From NCBI GenBank assembly GCA_946482365.1, contig CAMLQY010000004.1:1-64000 (forward strand): a stretch of DNA of 64,000 bases. The letters are read 5' to 3'. Below are positions 40,296 through 48,418 of the stretch, piece by piece; position 1 is the first letter of the stretch; every line of letters begins with the position of its first letter. Below the pieces are notes generated by a model, which was given only the letters and a program-made list of their open reading frames with translations, was not told the origin of the DNA and did not search any database. This DNA is from an uncultured Actinomycetes bacterium (lineage in GTDB: Bacteria; Actinomycetota; Thermoleophilia; Solirubrobacterales; 70-9). A program made the translations under genes and the position numbers.

Positions 40296-40544
40296 ATGGC
40301 ATCGAAGAAGATACGGATGGCAAATACGCGCTACGTGAAGCAGGCGAATAGCGGTGGTTGGGAGATAGTCAAGGAGGGTCACCGTCGAGCAACTGCGCAC
40401 GGTGCAACGAAGACTGATGCCGTGAAGGCAGCTCGTAAGCTGGTCCTCCATGAAGGTGGGGGGGAGGTTCGTGTTATGAACCGCACCGGCAAGGTCATTG
40501 AGTCCGACACGATTCCTCGGCGCAAGAAACGCTCGGCGGCGTAG
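40296..40544 (+). CDS. DUF2188-family small protein
   Basis: An 82-aa basic protein with the DUF2188 pattern: YVKQANSGGWEIVKEGHRRA, then TKTDAVKAARKLVLHEGGGEVRVMNRTGKV, ending in RRKKR. Members are small DNA- or nucleoid-associated-looking proteins of unknown function. The start could be ATG 40296 or ATG 40317. Codon use is lower in GC than the backbone, and it lies just after tRNA-His, so it may have been acquired. It is followed 9 bp later by the end of the convergent DUF4917 gene. Confidence 0.75.
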   Translation: MASKKIRMANTRYVKQANSGGWEIVKEGHRRATAHGATKTDAVKAARKLVLHEGGGEVRVMNRTGKVIESDTIPRRKKRSAA

Positions 40545-40553
40545 TGCTTCGCA

Positions 40554-41573
40554 CTACGTCACGGGCACTGCCAAGCCAGAGTTTCCCAGCGGGTGCGTTT
40601 TGGCGTTGAAGAACAGCAGCGGCTTCGCCTTGAGCCGTCCGTAGATATCAACTTGCTTTGCGAGTAGCTCGTCCTTTGGGCCTGGCAGCATCGAAACTGC
40701 TATGGCTCGATCTGGATTTTCGCTCAATGCTTCGGCTAGGTGAGCATCATGTTGGCTGAGGCCGCTACCGAAGACGACGACTGGCAGATCCCGTTCGTAT
40801 AGCCGCTCCAGCGCATGGGAGAGGTAGACGTTGTCCTCGATCGCGGAGAGCTTGTCTGCGGCTGAGCCCTCCGTTACAAGCAGGGGCCGAGCTTTTGGGT
40901 CGCCGGCAATTGGTTTACCGAACTGATCCAAAAGGGTGTCGAGGTTCCGCTGGGTGAGCTTCCACGTCGTGCCAGAGCCACCCACCACAAGATGAAGCGC
41001 ACCGTGGAGGAAGTAAACCGGGATGGAGCTAAATGGCACACTCGCTCGCGCAGGGTCGAATGCACAACGACCGCCATAGCGGAAGTGATCCATGAAAGGC
41101 GTAAAGCGCCCATCACATCCCATCGCCCAGTAGAGAAGTAGGTCATAGCTGGTCGTAAATACCCATTCGAATTTGAGCATCGCTCCTCGGATCGCCCTAC
41201 GAGTGGAAAGCGGCACCCGTTCTCTATTGACGTGGACCGCCCTAACCGCATGCACGAGGGCGCGCTGGATATTGCGGTAATGCTCTAGTACCGGCGCGGT
41301 TGGGACTCCAATTGACTCGTTGACTCGGATGGCTATCAGCAGGTCGGCTAGGACACGCTCGAAATTCGGCGTTGCCTTGAATAGCTTGCGATCAGCGGCT
41401 GAGAGGCCTCCCGATTTCGCGTGGTCGAACAGCGCGCGATATTTGAACGGCTCCCAGACATTGATGCTCATGCCGTTTCCGAGGAGCAGCGTGTCCCATT
41501 CGTAGTCCTCGGCGATGTCTCGCCAGTCAAGCAGCGTTCCGTCGGGCTCCGATGCCACGACGCTATCTAACAC
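40554..41573 (-). CDS. DUF4917 SIR2-like protein
   Basis: A 339-aa DUF4917 protein. The motifs TLLLGNGMSINVWEPFKYRALFD (nucleotide-binding turn), EWVFTTSYDLLLYWAMG (equivalent to the TTNYD of SIR2), VYFLHGALHLV (the LHG motif) and VVVFGSGLSQHDAHL follow the SIR2 order. The Asn of TNYD is replaced by Ser. DUF4917 proteins are related to SIR2 NADases and occur in defence-like settings. GTG 41573 is the likely start; the longer open frame upstream has no protein-like sequence. It is lower in GC than the backbone and lies in the insert behind tRNA-His. Confidence 0.75.
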   Translation of the reverse strand: MLDSVVASEPDGTLLDWRDIAEDYEWDTLLLGNGMSINVWEPFKYRALFDHAKSGGLSAADRKLFKATPNFERVLADLLIAIRVNESIGVPTAPVLEHYRNIQRALVHAVRAVHVNRERVPLSTRRAIRGAMLKFEWVFTTSYDLLLYWAMGCDGRFTPFMDHFRYGGRCAFDPARASVPFSSIPVYFLHGALHLVVGGSGTTWKLTQRNLDTLLDQFGKPIAGDPKARPLLVTEGSAADKLSAIEDNVYLSHALERLYERDLPVVVFGSGLSQHDAHLAEALSENPDRAIAVSMLPGPKDELLAKQVDIYGRLKAKPLLFFNAKTHPLGNSGLAVPVT

Positions 41574-41690
41574 GCTGCCCCGGCGGGGGTGATAGCGAGA
41601 TTGCCTCGCCGAGCACCTCAAAAGCCGCTCCAAGCGATGGCAGGGCGGCGCTGAATCCGGGCTGAGGTATCGTCGCCTGGAGTGCAAGAG

Positions 41691-41795
41691 ATGTCCAACA
41701 GCGCTCGGCTCGGGTGGATCTGCGCAACTGCGCTTGCGGTCTCTCTCTGTCTGCTCGTGATGAGGCCAAAAGCGCACCTGACCGGTACTGTTTGA
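41691..41795 (+). CDS. Possible 34-aa membrane peptide
   Basis: A short frame from ATG 41691 encodes a peptide with one hydrophobic segment (WICATALAVSLCLLVM) and a basic tail. TATCGT and a GGAG-like site lie upstream. It precedes the transporter gene by 57 bp. Coding is uncertain because of its length. Confidence 0.3.
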   Translation: MSNSARLGWICATALAVSLCLLVMRPKAHLTGTV

Positions 41796-41852
41796 CCCGG
41801 TGAGCCGGGAAGCCTGGTCGGCAGTTCAGCTTGTCGACCCCGAAAGGCACCG

Positions 41853-43124
41853 ATGGCAATCGCCGTAGCCACCTTCCTGATCGCCCTGGCGATCATCGCC
41901 TCAGAGAAGCTGCACCGGACCAACGTCGCCCTGCTCGGCGCCGCGATCGTCGTCCTCTTCGTCGGCGGCTTCTCCCAGGAGCAGGCGATCGAGTCGGTCG
42001 ACTTCAACACGATCGGCCTTCTCGTCGGGATGATGATCCTCGTCTACCTGACCCAGCAGACCGGCGTCTACGACTACGTCGCGATCCGCGCCGGCCAGCT
42101 CTCCGGCGGGCGCTCCTTCGCGGTGACGATGAGCCTCGCCGCGATCACCGCGATCCTCTCCGCCTTCCTCGACAACCTGACGACGATCCTGCTCGTCGCG
42201 CCGATCACCTTCCTGCTCGCCGACGCGCTCGACATCGAGGCCGTGCCGCTGCTGATCATCGAGGTGATGGCGTCCAACATCGGCGGCACCGCGACCCTGA
42301 TCGGCGACCCGCCGAACATCATCATCGCCGGCGCCACCGGGCTAAGCTTCAACGCCTTCATCGTCAATCTGGCGCCGATCGTGATCGTCACCTTCGCGAT
42401 CGTGATGCCGCTGCTCTACCTCGTCTTCCGCCGTCGCCTCCACGTCGAGGAGCGAAACCGCAGGGCGGTGATGGAGCTCGACGCCCTCGCCTCGATCCGC
42501 GATTCGGCCGAGCTGCGCCGCACCGGCCCCGTGCTGGCGCTGACGATCCTCGCCTTCTTCGCCCACCAGGCGCTCCACGTCGAGCCGGCGACGGTGGCCC
42601 TGGCGGGCGCCTCGATCGGGCTGCTGGTGACCAGGGTCGACCTCGACGAAGCGCTATCGGGCATCGAGTGGACGACGCTCTTCTTCTTCATCGGCCTCTT
42701 CGTCATGGTCGGGGCGCTGGAGGAGACCGGCGCGATCGGCCACATCGCCGACGCGGTCAAGGACCTGACCGGCGGCGAGCGCTCGGCCGAGTTGATCGGG
42801 ATCATGTGGGTGGCGGCGCTCGGCTCCGCCCTAGTCGACAACATTCCCTTCACCACGGCGATGATCCCGGTGGTGCAGGAGCTGCAGCAGGACGCCGGCG
42901 CGACTGGCGACGACGCCTACTGGTGGGCGCTGGCCCTGGGCGCCTGCTTCGGCGGCAACGCGACGATGATCGCCGCCGCCGCCAACGTCGCCGCCGCCGG
43001 GATGGCCGAGCGGGCGGGGACCCCGATCGGCTTCATGACCTTCCTGCGGATCGGCTTGCCGGTGGCCATCCTGTCGATCGCCCTGGCCACCGCCTACGTC
43101 GCAATCCGCTACATCGCGCTCTGA
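41853..43124 (+). CDS. ArsB/NhaD-family (ion transporter superfamily) permease
   Basis: A 423-aa IT-superfamily transporter with about ten to twelve helices. Duplicated signatures are LDNLTTILLVAPITFLLAD with NIGGTATLIGDPPNIIIAG in the first half, and LVDNIPFTTAMIPVV with FGGNATMIAAAANVAAAGMA in the second. These match ArsB/NhaD/SLC13-like permeases that move arsenite, Na+/H+ or dicarboxylates. The ion cannot be assigned from sequence. A CBS-domain gene follows 13 bp later, and may regulate it by binding adenosine nucleotides. Confidence 0.88.
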   Translation: MAIAVATFLIALAIIASEKLHRTNVALLGAAIVVLFVGGFSQEQAIESVDFNTIGLLVGMMILVYLTQQTGVYDYVAIRAGQLSGGRSFAVTMSLAAITAILSAFLDNLTTILLVAPITFLLADALDIEAVPLLIIEVMASNIGGTATLIGDPPNIIIAGATGLSFNAFIVNLAPIVIVTFAIVMPLLYLVFRRRLHVEERNRRAVMELDALASIRDSAELRRTGPVLALTILAFFAHQALHVEPATVALAGASIGLLVTRVDLDEALSGIEWTTLFFFIGLFVMVGALEETGAIGHIADAVKDLTGGERSAELIGIMWVAALGSALVDNIPFTTAMIPVVQELQQDAGATGDDAYWWALALGACFGGNATMIAAAANVAAAGMAERAGTPIGFMTFLRIGLPVAILSIALATAYVAIRYIAL

Positions 43125-43137
43125 GGAGGAGACGACC

Positions 43138-43611
43138 ATGCCCGACTCGATCGTCAACGAGGCACTGCGGGAGATAGAGCCGCTCGGCGCCGACGAGCTG
43201 ATCGGCCCTGCCGCGCGGCGGGTGATCGAGGCGGGCCTGCCGGCGCTCCCCGCCGTCGAGGCCGACGGCAGCTTCGCCGGCATCTTCGGCGAGCGCGAGT
43301 TCATGGCGGCGCTCTTTCCGGGCTACCTCGGCGACCTCGCCTCGGCGGCGATGATCTCGCGCTCGGTCGACGAGACGATCGAGCGTCGCAGCCAGTGCAG
43401 CGGGGAACCGATCCGCCACTATCTGACGACCGACCACGTCCTGGTCGAGGACGAGTACTCCGACACCCAGCTCGCCGAGCTGTTCCTCCACCATCGCGTC
43501 CTGGTCGTCCCGATCGCCACCAGGGGCCGGGTCCACGCCCTCGTCACCCGCCACGACTTCTTCTGTGCGCTGGTCGAGCGCTTCGGCGAGATTGCCGAGG
43601 ACTCCGGCTAG
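43138..43611 (+). CDS. CBS-domain protein, partner of the ArsB/NhaD permease
   Basis: A 157-aa protein formed of a CBS pair. The segments PALPAVEADGSFAGIFGEREFMAALFPGY and HRVLVVPIATRGRVHALVTRHDFFCAL carry the PVV/IVT-type strands of the two halves. CBS pairs usually bind ATP, AMP or S-adenosylmethionine and regulate linked transporters. A GAGGAG site before the ATG and the 13-bp gap make it an operon partner. It converges with the PdxH gene (4-bp overlap). Confidence 0.82.
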   Translation: MPDSIVNEALREIEPLGADELIGPAARRVIEAGLPALPAVEADGSFAGIFGEREFMAALFPGYLGDLASAAMISRSVDETIERRSQCSGEPIRHYLTTDHVLVEDEYSDTQLAELFLHHRVLVVPIATRGRVHALVTRHDFFCALVERFGEIAEDSG

Positions 43612-44252
43612 GGCTGCAGCCGCTTGTGGGTCCAGCGGTTCTCCTGCTTCACGTAGAGAAGGCGGCGGTGGAGGCGGTCGGGGCTTCCGTGCCAGAACTC
43701 GATCAGGTCGGGGTCGAGGCGGAAGCCGCCCCAGCGCGGCGGGCGGCGCAGCGGTGCATCGCTTGACCGCAGCGCATCTGCCTTGCGGTGCAGGGCCGCC
43801 GGGTCGTCCAGCGGCGTGCCCTGTCGAGATGCGACCGTGGTCGCTCTGGCGTCCGCCGGCCGCTCACCGAAGATCGCGTCCGACTCTGCCTCGGTCAACC
43901 TCCTCACCGGTCCCTCGACACTGATCTGCTGCAGGGTCTCGCGCCAGTAGAGCGTTCCAGCCGCTCGCGGGTTGGCCTCGAGCTCACGCCCCTTGCGGCT
44001 CTCATAGCTGCCCGAGAAGACGAGAGCGGGGATGACCTCCTTCAGCAGGAGGATCCGGCACGACGGCCTGCCTTCTGCGTCAGCGGTCGCCAACGCCAGC
44101 GCCCGCGGCTCTCTCACGCCCCGCTCGTCTGCGAGCCGCAGCCACCGCTCGAGCAGGGGAAGCGGGTCCTCGGGCGGATCGTCGAACTCCGGCAGGACAA
44201 GCGTCGGGTCGCCCGAGAGAGTTTCGATTTCGTCGCGATCCTTGTCGCCCAT
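43608..44252 (-). CDS. pdxH: Pyridoxamine 5'-phosphate oxidase family (PdxH-like)
   Basis: A 214-aa FMN split-barrel protein. PdxH features are DPLPLLERWLRLADE, PRALALATADAEGRPSCRILLLKEV, FSGSYESRKGRELEANPRAA, RLTEAESDAIF..RP, the PPRWGGFRLDPDLIEFW signature, and the C-terminal RLHRRLLYVKQE.RW...RL. It would oxidise PNP or PMP to PLP. Whether it is true PdxH or a related F420/FMN oxidase cannot be settled here. Starts at 44252 and 44261 are both possible. Confidence 0.85.
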   Translation of the reverse strand: MGDKDRDEIETLSGDPTLVLPEFDDPPEDPLPLLERWLRLADERGVREPRALALATADAEGRPSCRILLLKEVIPALVFSGSYESRKGRELEANPRAAGTLYWRETLQQISVEGPVRRLTEAESDAIFGERPADARATTVASRQGTPLDDPAALHRKADALRSSDAPLRRPPRWGGFRLDPDLIEFWHGSPDRLHRRLLYVKQENRWTHKRLQP

Positions 44253-44327
44253 TCGTCGCATACTCGCAAGCCCAGGCGCAGAAGCGGGCGCTCCATCCAT
44301 CGGCGAGCCAGGGCTACCATGGGCGCT

Positions 44328-44594
44328 GTGAGCAGCAAGCAAGTTCCGGGCGGGGTCGTGCATTCGCTGCCGGCGGACCTGCGGGAGGCGTTGATGGTCA
44401 GCACCGCAGCACTGGACGCCTGGGGGGACATCACGCCCTTGGCGCGCAACGAGTTCATCTGCTGGGTCGAGGACGCCAAGCGGCAGGCGACCCGGGAGCG
44501 GCGCATTCGTCGGACGCGGGAGGAGCTGGAGGAAGGCCAGCGCCGACCCTGCTGCTGGCCGGGGTGCAAGCACCGGGACCGCGCCGCCGGATAG
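44328..44594 (+). CDS. YdeI/OmpD-associated family protein (C-terminal type)
   Basis: An 88-aa protein with VHSLPADLREALMVSTAALDAWGDITPLARNEFICWVEDAKRQATRERRIRRTREEL. This is the helical YdeI/OmdA C-terminal unit, often called bacteriocin-protection protein, function unproven. GTG 44328 is favoured over ATG 44319 because TACCAT ends 7 nt before it and overlaps the ATG. A cysteine-rich end (CCWPGC) is unusual for the family. A 26-bp palindrome follows the gene. Confidence 0.75.
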   Translation: MSSKQVPGGVVHSLPADLREALMVSTAALDAWGDITPLARNEFICWVEDAKRQATRERRIRRTREELEEGQRRPCCWPGCKHRDRAAG

Positions 44595-44601
44595 CACGCC
44601 G

Positions 44602-44627
44602 GGACGAGCATGGGCCCATGCTCGTCC
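44602..44627. promoter_or_regulatory. 26-bp perfect palindrome
   Basis: GGACGAGCATGGG is followed directly by its reverse complement with no loop. It lies 8 bp after the YdeI-type gene and 19 bp before the LLM gene start. It could be an operator for the LLM gene or a terminator hairpin. Confidence 0.6.
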
Positions 44628-44645
44628 GGGTAGCCATACGTAGAC

Positions 44646-45602
44646 GTGGCCAAGCTCGGATACACGCTCTCCAGCGAGGAGTTCGACGCCCCCTCCCTTG
44701 CCGCCCTTGCCGAGCGCGCCGAGCAGGCGGGATTCGCCTTTGCCTCCATCTCCGACCATTTCCATCCCTGGGTCGACACCCAGGGGGAGAGCCCGTTCGT
44801 CTGGGGGACGCTCGGGGCGATCTCGCAGCGGACCGAGGGGATCGAGCTAATCACCGGCGTCACCTGCCCGACGACGCGCATCCACCCGGCGATCGTCGCC
44901 CAGGCCGCCGCTACCGCCGCCAGCCTCCTGCCCGGTCGCTTTTCGCTCGGCGTCGGCACCGGGGAGAACCTCAACGAGCACGTCCTCGGCGACCGCTGGC
45001 CGGGCGTCGTCGAGCGCCAGGACCGCCTCGAGGAGGCGATCGAGGTGATCCGCGAGCTCTGGCAGGGGGAGCTGGTCAGTCACCGCGGCAAGCACTTCAC
45101 GGTCGAGAACGCCCGCCTCTACTCGCGGCCGGAGCAGCCGCCACCGCTGCTGGTCGCGGTCGCCGGAGAGAGATCGGTCGAGCTGGCGGCCCGTGCCGGC
45201 GACGGCCTGGTCGGGACCGCGCCGGTCGCGGAATCGATCGAGCGGTTCCGCTCCGAAGGCGGCGAGGGCAAGCCGACCTACGGCCAGCTCCACGTCTGCT
45301 GGGCTGAGGACGAGGAGGCGGCGAAGAAGACGGCGCTGGAGCAGTGGCCCAACGGCGCGATCAGCGGCAGCTACTTCCTGGAGCTGCCGCTGCCGGCGCA
45401 CTTCGAAGAGGCCGCCGAGGCGCTGGACGCCGACGACGTCGCAGAGAGCGTCGTCTGCGGCCCCGACCCCGAGCGCCACCGGGCCGCAATCCGAGAGTAC
45501 GTCGATGCAGGCTACGACCACGTCTACGTCCACCAGATCGGCCCAGACCAGGAGGGCTTCTTCGACTTCTACGAGCGCGAGGTCCTTCCGAGATTCGAGT
45601 GA
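44646..45602 (+). CDS. F420-dependent LLM-class oxidoreductase (G6PDH-like subfamily)
   Basis: A 318-aa luciferase-like TIM barrel. KLGYTLSSEEFDAPSLAALAERAEQAGF, SDHFHPWVDTQGESPFVWGTLGA, TGVTCPTTRIHPAIVAQAAAT and SLGVGTGENLNEHVLGD are characteristic of the F420-dependent glucose-6-phosphate-dehydrogenase-like (TIGR03557-type) subgroup. These use F420 to oxidise or reduce a small substrate; the Trp/Glu/His residues of FGD are only partly evident, so the sugar specificity is uncertain. The GTG start follows a TACGTA region. It overlaps the convergent RsbW-like gene by 34 bp. Confidence 0.87.
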   Translation: MAKLGYTLSSEEFDAPSLAALAERAEQAGFAFASISDHFHPWVDTQGESPFVWGTLGAISQRTEGIELITGVTCPTTRIHPAIVAQAAATAASLLPGRFSLGVGTGENLNEHVLGDRWPGVVERQDRLEEAIEVIRELWQGELVSHRGKHFTVENARLYSRPEQPPPLLVAVAGERSVELAARAGDGLVGTAPVAESIERFRSEGGEGKPTYGQLHVCWAEDEEAAKKTALEQWPNGAISGSYFLELPLPAHFEEAAEALDADDVAESVVCGPDPERHRAAIREYVDAGYDHVYVHQIGPDQEGFFDFYEREVLPRFE

Positions 45603-45958
45603 GAGCGCGCGTCGGAGCAGACGTTCATGCGGAACCAGATCCGCTGCTCGCGCTCGTCGGTCCCCCACTCATCGACCAGGCCGTCGAGGATGCGCAGGGC
45701 GAGCGCGCTCTCCTGTCGGCCGACCGCGCGGATTCCGGTCCCGTCGTCGTGGACAGCCCCTTCGAGGCGCCTTTCCTCGACCTGCAGGGACACCTCGATC
45801 GGCTTGCGGGCGCCATTGGCGACGCTCATCGCGACGAGCTCGCTGATCACGGTCCTGAGATCGGAAAGCGAGCTCTGGTCGATCCGGTTCTCCAGCAGGG
45901 AAAGCTCACGCCGGGCTTTGCTCGGTGCCTCGACAGTTGGAAAGATCCGCACCCGCAC
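45569..45958 (-). CDS. RsbW/SpoIIAB-like ATPase-fold protein with degenerate N-box
   Basis: A 129-aa GHKL (HATPase_c_2) protein resembling anti-sigma kinases. The N-box reads ISELVAMSV (Glu40; the Mg-chelating Asn is Met44), while the G1 box VHDDGTGI is intact. The C-terminal LALRILDGLVDEWGTDE matches the RsbW end. Anti-sigma kinases bind a sigma factor and phosphorylate a STAS partner; a STAS gene is at 48419. Without the Asn, ATP binding may be weak, so the protein could be a scaffold or inactive. The GTG start at 45958 gives the usual length. Confidence 0.7.
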   Translation of the reverse strand: MRVRIFPTVEAPSKARRELSLLENRIDQSSLSDLRTVISELVAMSVANGARKPIEVSLQVEERRLEGAVHDDGTGIRAVGRQESALALRILDGLVDEWGTDEREQRIWFRMNVCSDARSHSNLGRTSRS

Positions 45959-46023
45959 GCTTCTGTACTACCCACTTTTGAGAGCCTCGACCATGCCCCG
46001 CCAACTCGTCGAGGTTGCAAACT

Positions 46024-48312
46024 GTGAGTCCGATTCTGATGGCGACGCGGTCGAAAAAAGCAAAGAAGGCCGACGGCAGAGGGTCGAGCGGGCTGAGCGA
46101 GTACGGGCGCAAGCGCAACTTCGAGGCGACGCCGGAGCCGGCGCCGGAACGGCGGCGGCGCAAGAAGGCACCGCCGCGCTTCGTCGTCCAGGAGCACAGC
46201 GCCCGCCGCCTGCACTGGGACCTGCGGCTCGAGCACGGCGGCGTCGCCGCCTCCTGGGCGATTCCCAACGGCATCCCCGACGACCCGGGCCAGAACCGCA
46301 AGGCGATCCGCACCGAGGACCACCCGCTCGAGTACCTCGGGTTCGAGGGCGAGATCCCCAAGGGCTCCTACGGCGCCGGGACGGTGAGGATCTGGGACCG
46401 TGGCACCTACGAGCTGGAGAAGTGGGAGGCGGAGAAAGTGATGGTCCGGTTCGAGGGCGAGCGGGTCAGGGGCCGCTACGCGCTCTTCCGCGCCGGCAAG
46501 GAGGCGAAGGACTGGATGATCCACCGCATCGACCCGCCCGAGGAGGAGCGCGACCCGTTCCCCGAGTCAGTGGTGCCGATGCTGGCCAAGCCGTCGACGC
46601 TGCCGGCGAGCGACGAAGGCTGGGCCGCCGAGGTGAAGTGGGACGGGGTGCGGGCGATCGCCTACTGCCGTCCGGGTCGGATCGAGTTGCAGACCCGCAA
46701 CCTGAACACGGTCACCGCGCAGTACCCGGAGGTGCGGCGGCTCTCGCGCCAGCTCGGCGCCCGCGACGCGGTCCTCGACGGTGAGCTGGTCGCCTTCGAC
46801 GAGCAGGGCCGGCCCAGCTTCGAGCGGCTGCAGCAGCGCATCCACCAGACCGATGCGAGCGTCGTGCGGCGGCGGATGAAATCGCACCCGGTCACCTACG
46901 TCCTCTTCGACCTCCTCTACCTCGACGGCCACGACCTGCTGGCCGAGCCCTACACGCGCCGGCGCGAGCTGCTCGAGGAGCTGGGCCTGCAGGGAGAGAG
47001 CTGGCAGACGCCGGCCTACTCGGTCGGCCATGCCGCGGAGCTGCTGGCGGCCAGCGCCGAGCGGCGGCTGGAGGGGATCGTGCTGAAGCGGCTCGACAGC
47101 CGTTACGCACCCGGCAAGCGCACCGGCGCCTGGCTGAAGGTAAAGGCCGTCGGCCGCCAGGAGCTCGTGATCGGCGGCTGGGCGCCGGGAGAGGGGCGCC
47201 GCCGCGACCGCATCGGCGCGATCCTGCTCGGCGCCTTCGACGCCGAAGGCGAGCTCCGCTACGCCGGCAAGGTGGGCACCGGCTTCTCCGAGCGCGACCT
47301 CGACGAGCTGCTGGAGCGGCTGCGCCCGCTGGCCCGCGACAGCAACCCGTTCGCGCACCGCCGCGGCCCCCGCAACGCCAACTTCGTCGCGCCCGAGCTG
47401 GTCGCCGAGGTCGAGTTCCGCGAGATGACCGCCGAGGGCATGGTCCGCCATGGCTCCTTCAAGGGGTTGCGCGAGGACAAGCCGGCGAGCGAGGTGCGGC
47501 TGGAGCGGCCTGATGCCCCGCTGGGCGACCGGGAGCTAAGCCTCTCCAACCCCGACGAGGTGCTCTACCGGGCGACCGGCTTCACCAAGGGCGAGCTGAT
47601 CGAGTGGTACGCGCGGATGGCCGACGTCCTGCTGCCTCACCTGCGGGGCCGGCCGCTGACCGTGAAGCGCTGTCCCGACGGCGAGGAGATCGACCACTGG
47701 CAGGTGGAAGACCTGCCGGCGCTGGTCCGGGCGGCGAACCTGGCCGGCGTCGAGCTGCACACCTCGCTCTCGCTCGCGAAGGAGATGGAGCGCCCGACCG
47801 CGGTCGTCTTCGACCTCGACCCCGGTGCCCCCGCCGACGTCCTCGACTGCGCCCAGGTCGCGCTCTGGCTCCGCGGCATGTTCGGGCAGCTCGGCCTTGG
47901 CTGCTACCCGAAGACCTCCGGCTCGAAGGGCATCCAGCTCTACGTGCCGCTCAACACCGACGTCACCTACGAGCGGACCAGGCCCTTCGCCAAGGCGGTC
48001 GCCGAGACGCTGGAGGCGAAGTTCGGCGACCGTGTCGTCTCGCGCAGAGCCAAGGCCAAGCGCGCCGGAAAGGTGCTGGTCGACTGGAGCCTGAACGACC
48101 GCCACAAGACCACCGTCTGTGTGTACTCGCTGCGGGCCGAGGAGCAGCCGACGGTCTCCACCCCGCTCGAGTGGGAGGAGCTCGAGGACGCGTGTCAGGC
48201 CGGCGACCCCGGCCGCCTCGTCTTCGGCCCCGCCGAGGTCCTGCGCCGCGTCGAGGAGCGCGGCGACCTCTTCGCGCCGCTGCTCAGCGAGAAGCAGGAG
48301 CTGCCCGGCTGA
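46024..48312 (+). CDS. ligD: LigD: phosphoesterase-ligase-polymerase of bacterial NHEJ, POL domain shortened
   Basis: A 762-aa multidomain repair enzyme in PE-LIG-POL order. The 3'-phosphoesterase (about 50-180) has RFVVQEHSARRLHWDLRLEHGG with the catalytic His/Asp. The ligase has the nucleophile EVKWDGVR (Lys205), then DGELVAFD and EGIVLKRLDSRY, with an OB domain to about 490. The polymerase domain (about 505-762) keeps FDLDPG (596-601) and TSGSKGIQLYVPL, but lacks the roughly 30-residue stretch that normally follows PDG and holds the FF/FYEK...H.P motif. KRCPDGEE runs directly into IDHWQVEDLPALV at about 555. It seals double-strand breaks with Ku; no ku gene is in the window. Confidence 0.88.
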   Translation: MSPILMATRSKKAKKADGRGSSGLSEYGRKRNFEATPEPAPERRRRKKAPPRFVVQEHSARRLHWDLRLEHGGVAASWAIPNGIPDDPGQNRKAIRTEDHPLEYLGFEGEIPKGSYGAGTVRIWDRGTYELEKWEAEKVMVRFEGERVRGRYALFRAGKEAKDWMIHRIDPPEEERDPFPESVVPMLAKPSTLPASDEGWAAEVKWDGVRAIAYCRPGRIELQTRNLNTVTAQYPEVRRLSRQLGARDAVLDGELVAFDEQGRPSFERLQQRIHQTDASVVRRRMKSHPVTYVLFDLLYLDGHDLLAEPYTRRRELLEELGLQGESWQTPAYSVGHAAELLAASAERRLEGIVLKRLDSRYAPGKRTGAWLKVKAVGRQELVIGGWAPGEGRRRDRIGAILLGAFDAEGELRYAGKVGTGFSERDLDELLERLRPLARDSNPFAHRRGPRNANFVAPELVAEVEFREMTAEGMVRHGSFKGLREDKPASEVRLERPDAPLGDRELSLSNPDEVLYRATGFTKGELIEWYARMADVLLPHLRGRPLTVKRCPDGEEIDHWQVEDLPALVRAANLAGVELHTSLSLAKEMERPTAVVFDLDPGAPADVLDCAQVALWLRGMFGQLGLGCYPKTSGSKGIQLYVPLNTDVTYERTRPFAKAVAETLEAKFGDRVVSRRAKAKRAGKVLVDWSLNDRHKTTVCVYSLRAEEQPTVSTPLEWEELEDACQAGDPGRLVFGPAEVLRRVEERGDLFAPLLSEKQELPG

Positions 48313-48418
48313 GGCTCGGAGCGATCAGCGCTACCATGGGTGCTGGCCGTGCGACACCCAAGGAGTTTGCCGACGCCGGTCTTCTCGTAGGACTAAGGGC
48401 GTAGGGAGGAGAGATCGA

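Noticed and set aside
48349..48390. 13-codon open frame GTG-TAG upstream of the STAS gene, after a TACCAT box
   Set aside because: Too short to support; could be chance or a leader peptide, but there is no codon bias or attenuator hairpin.
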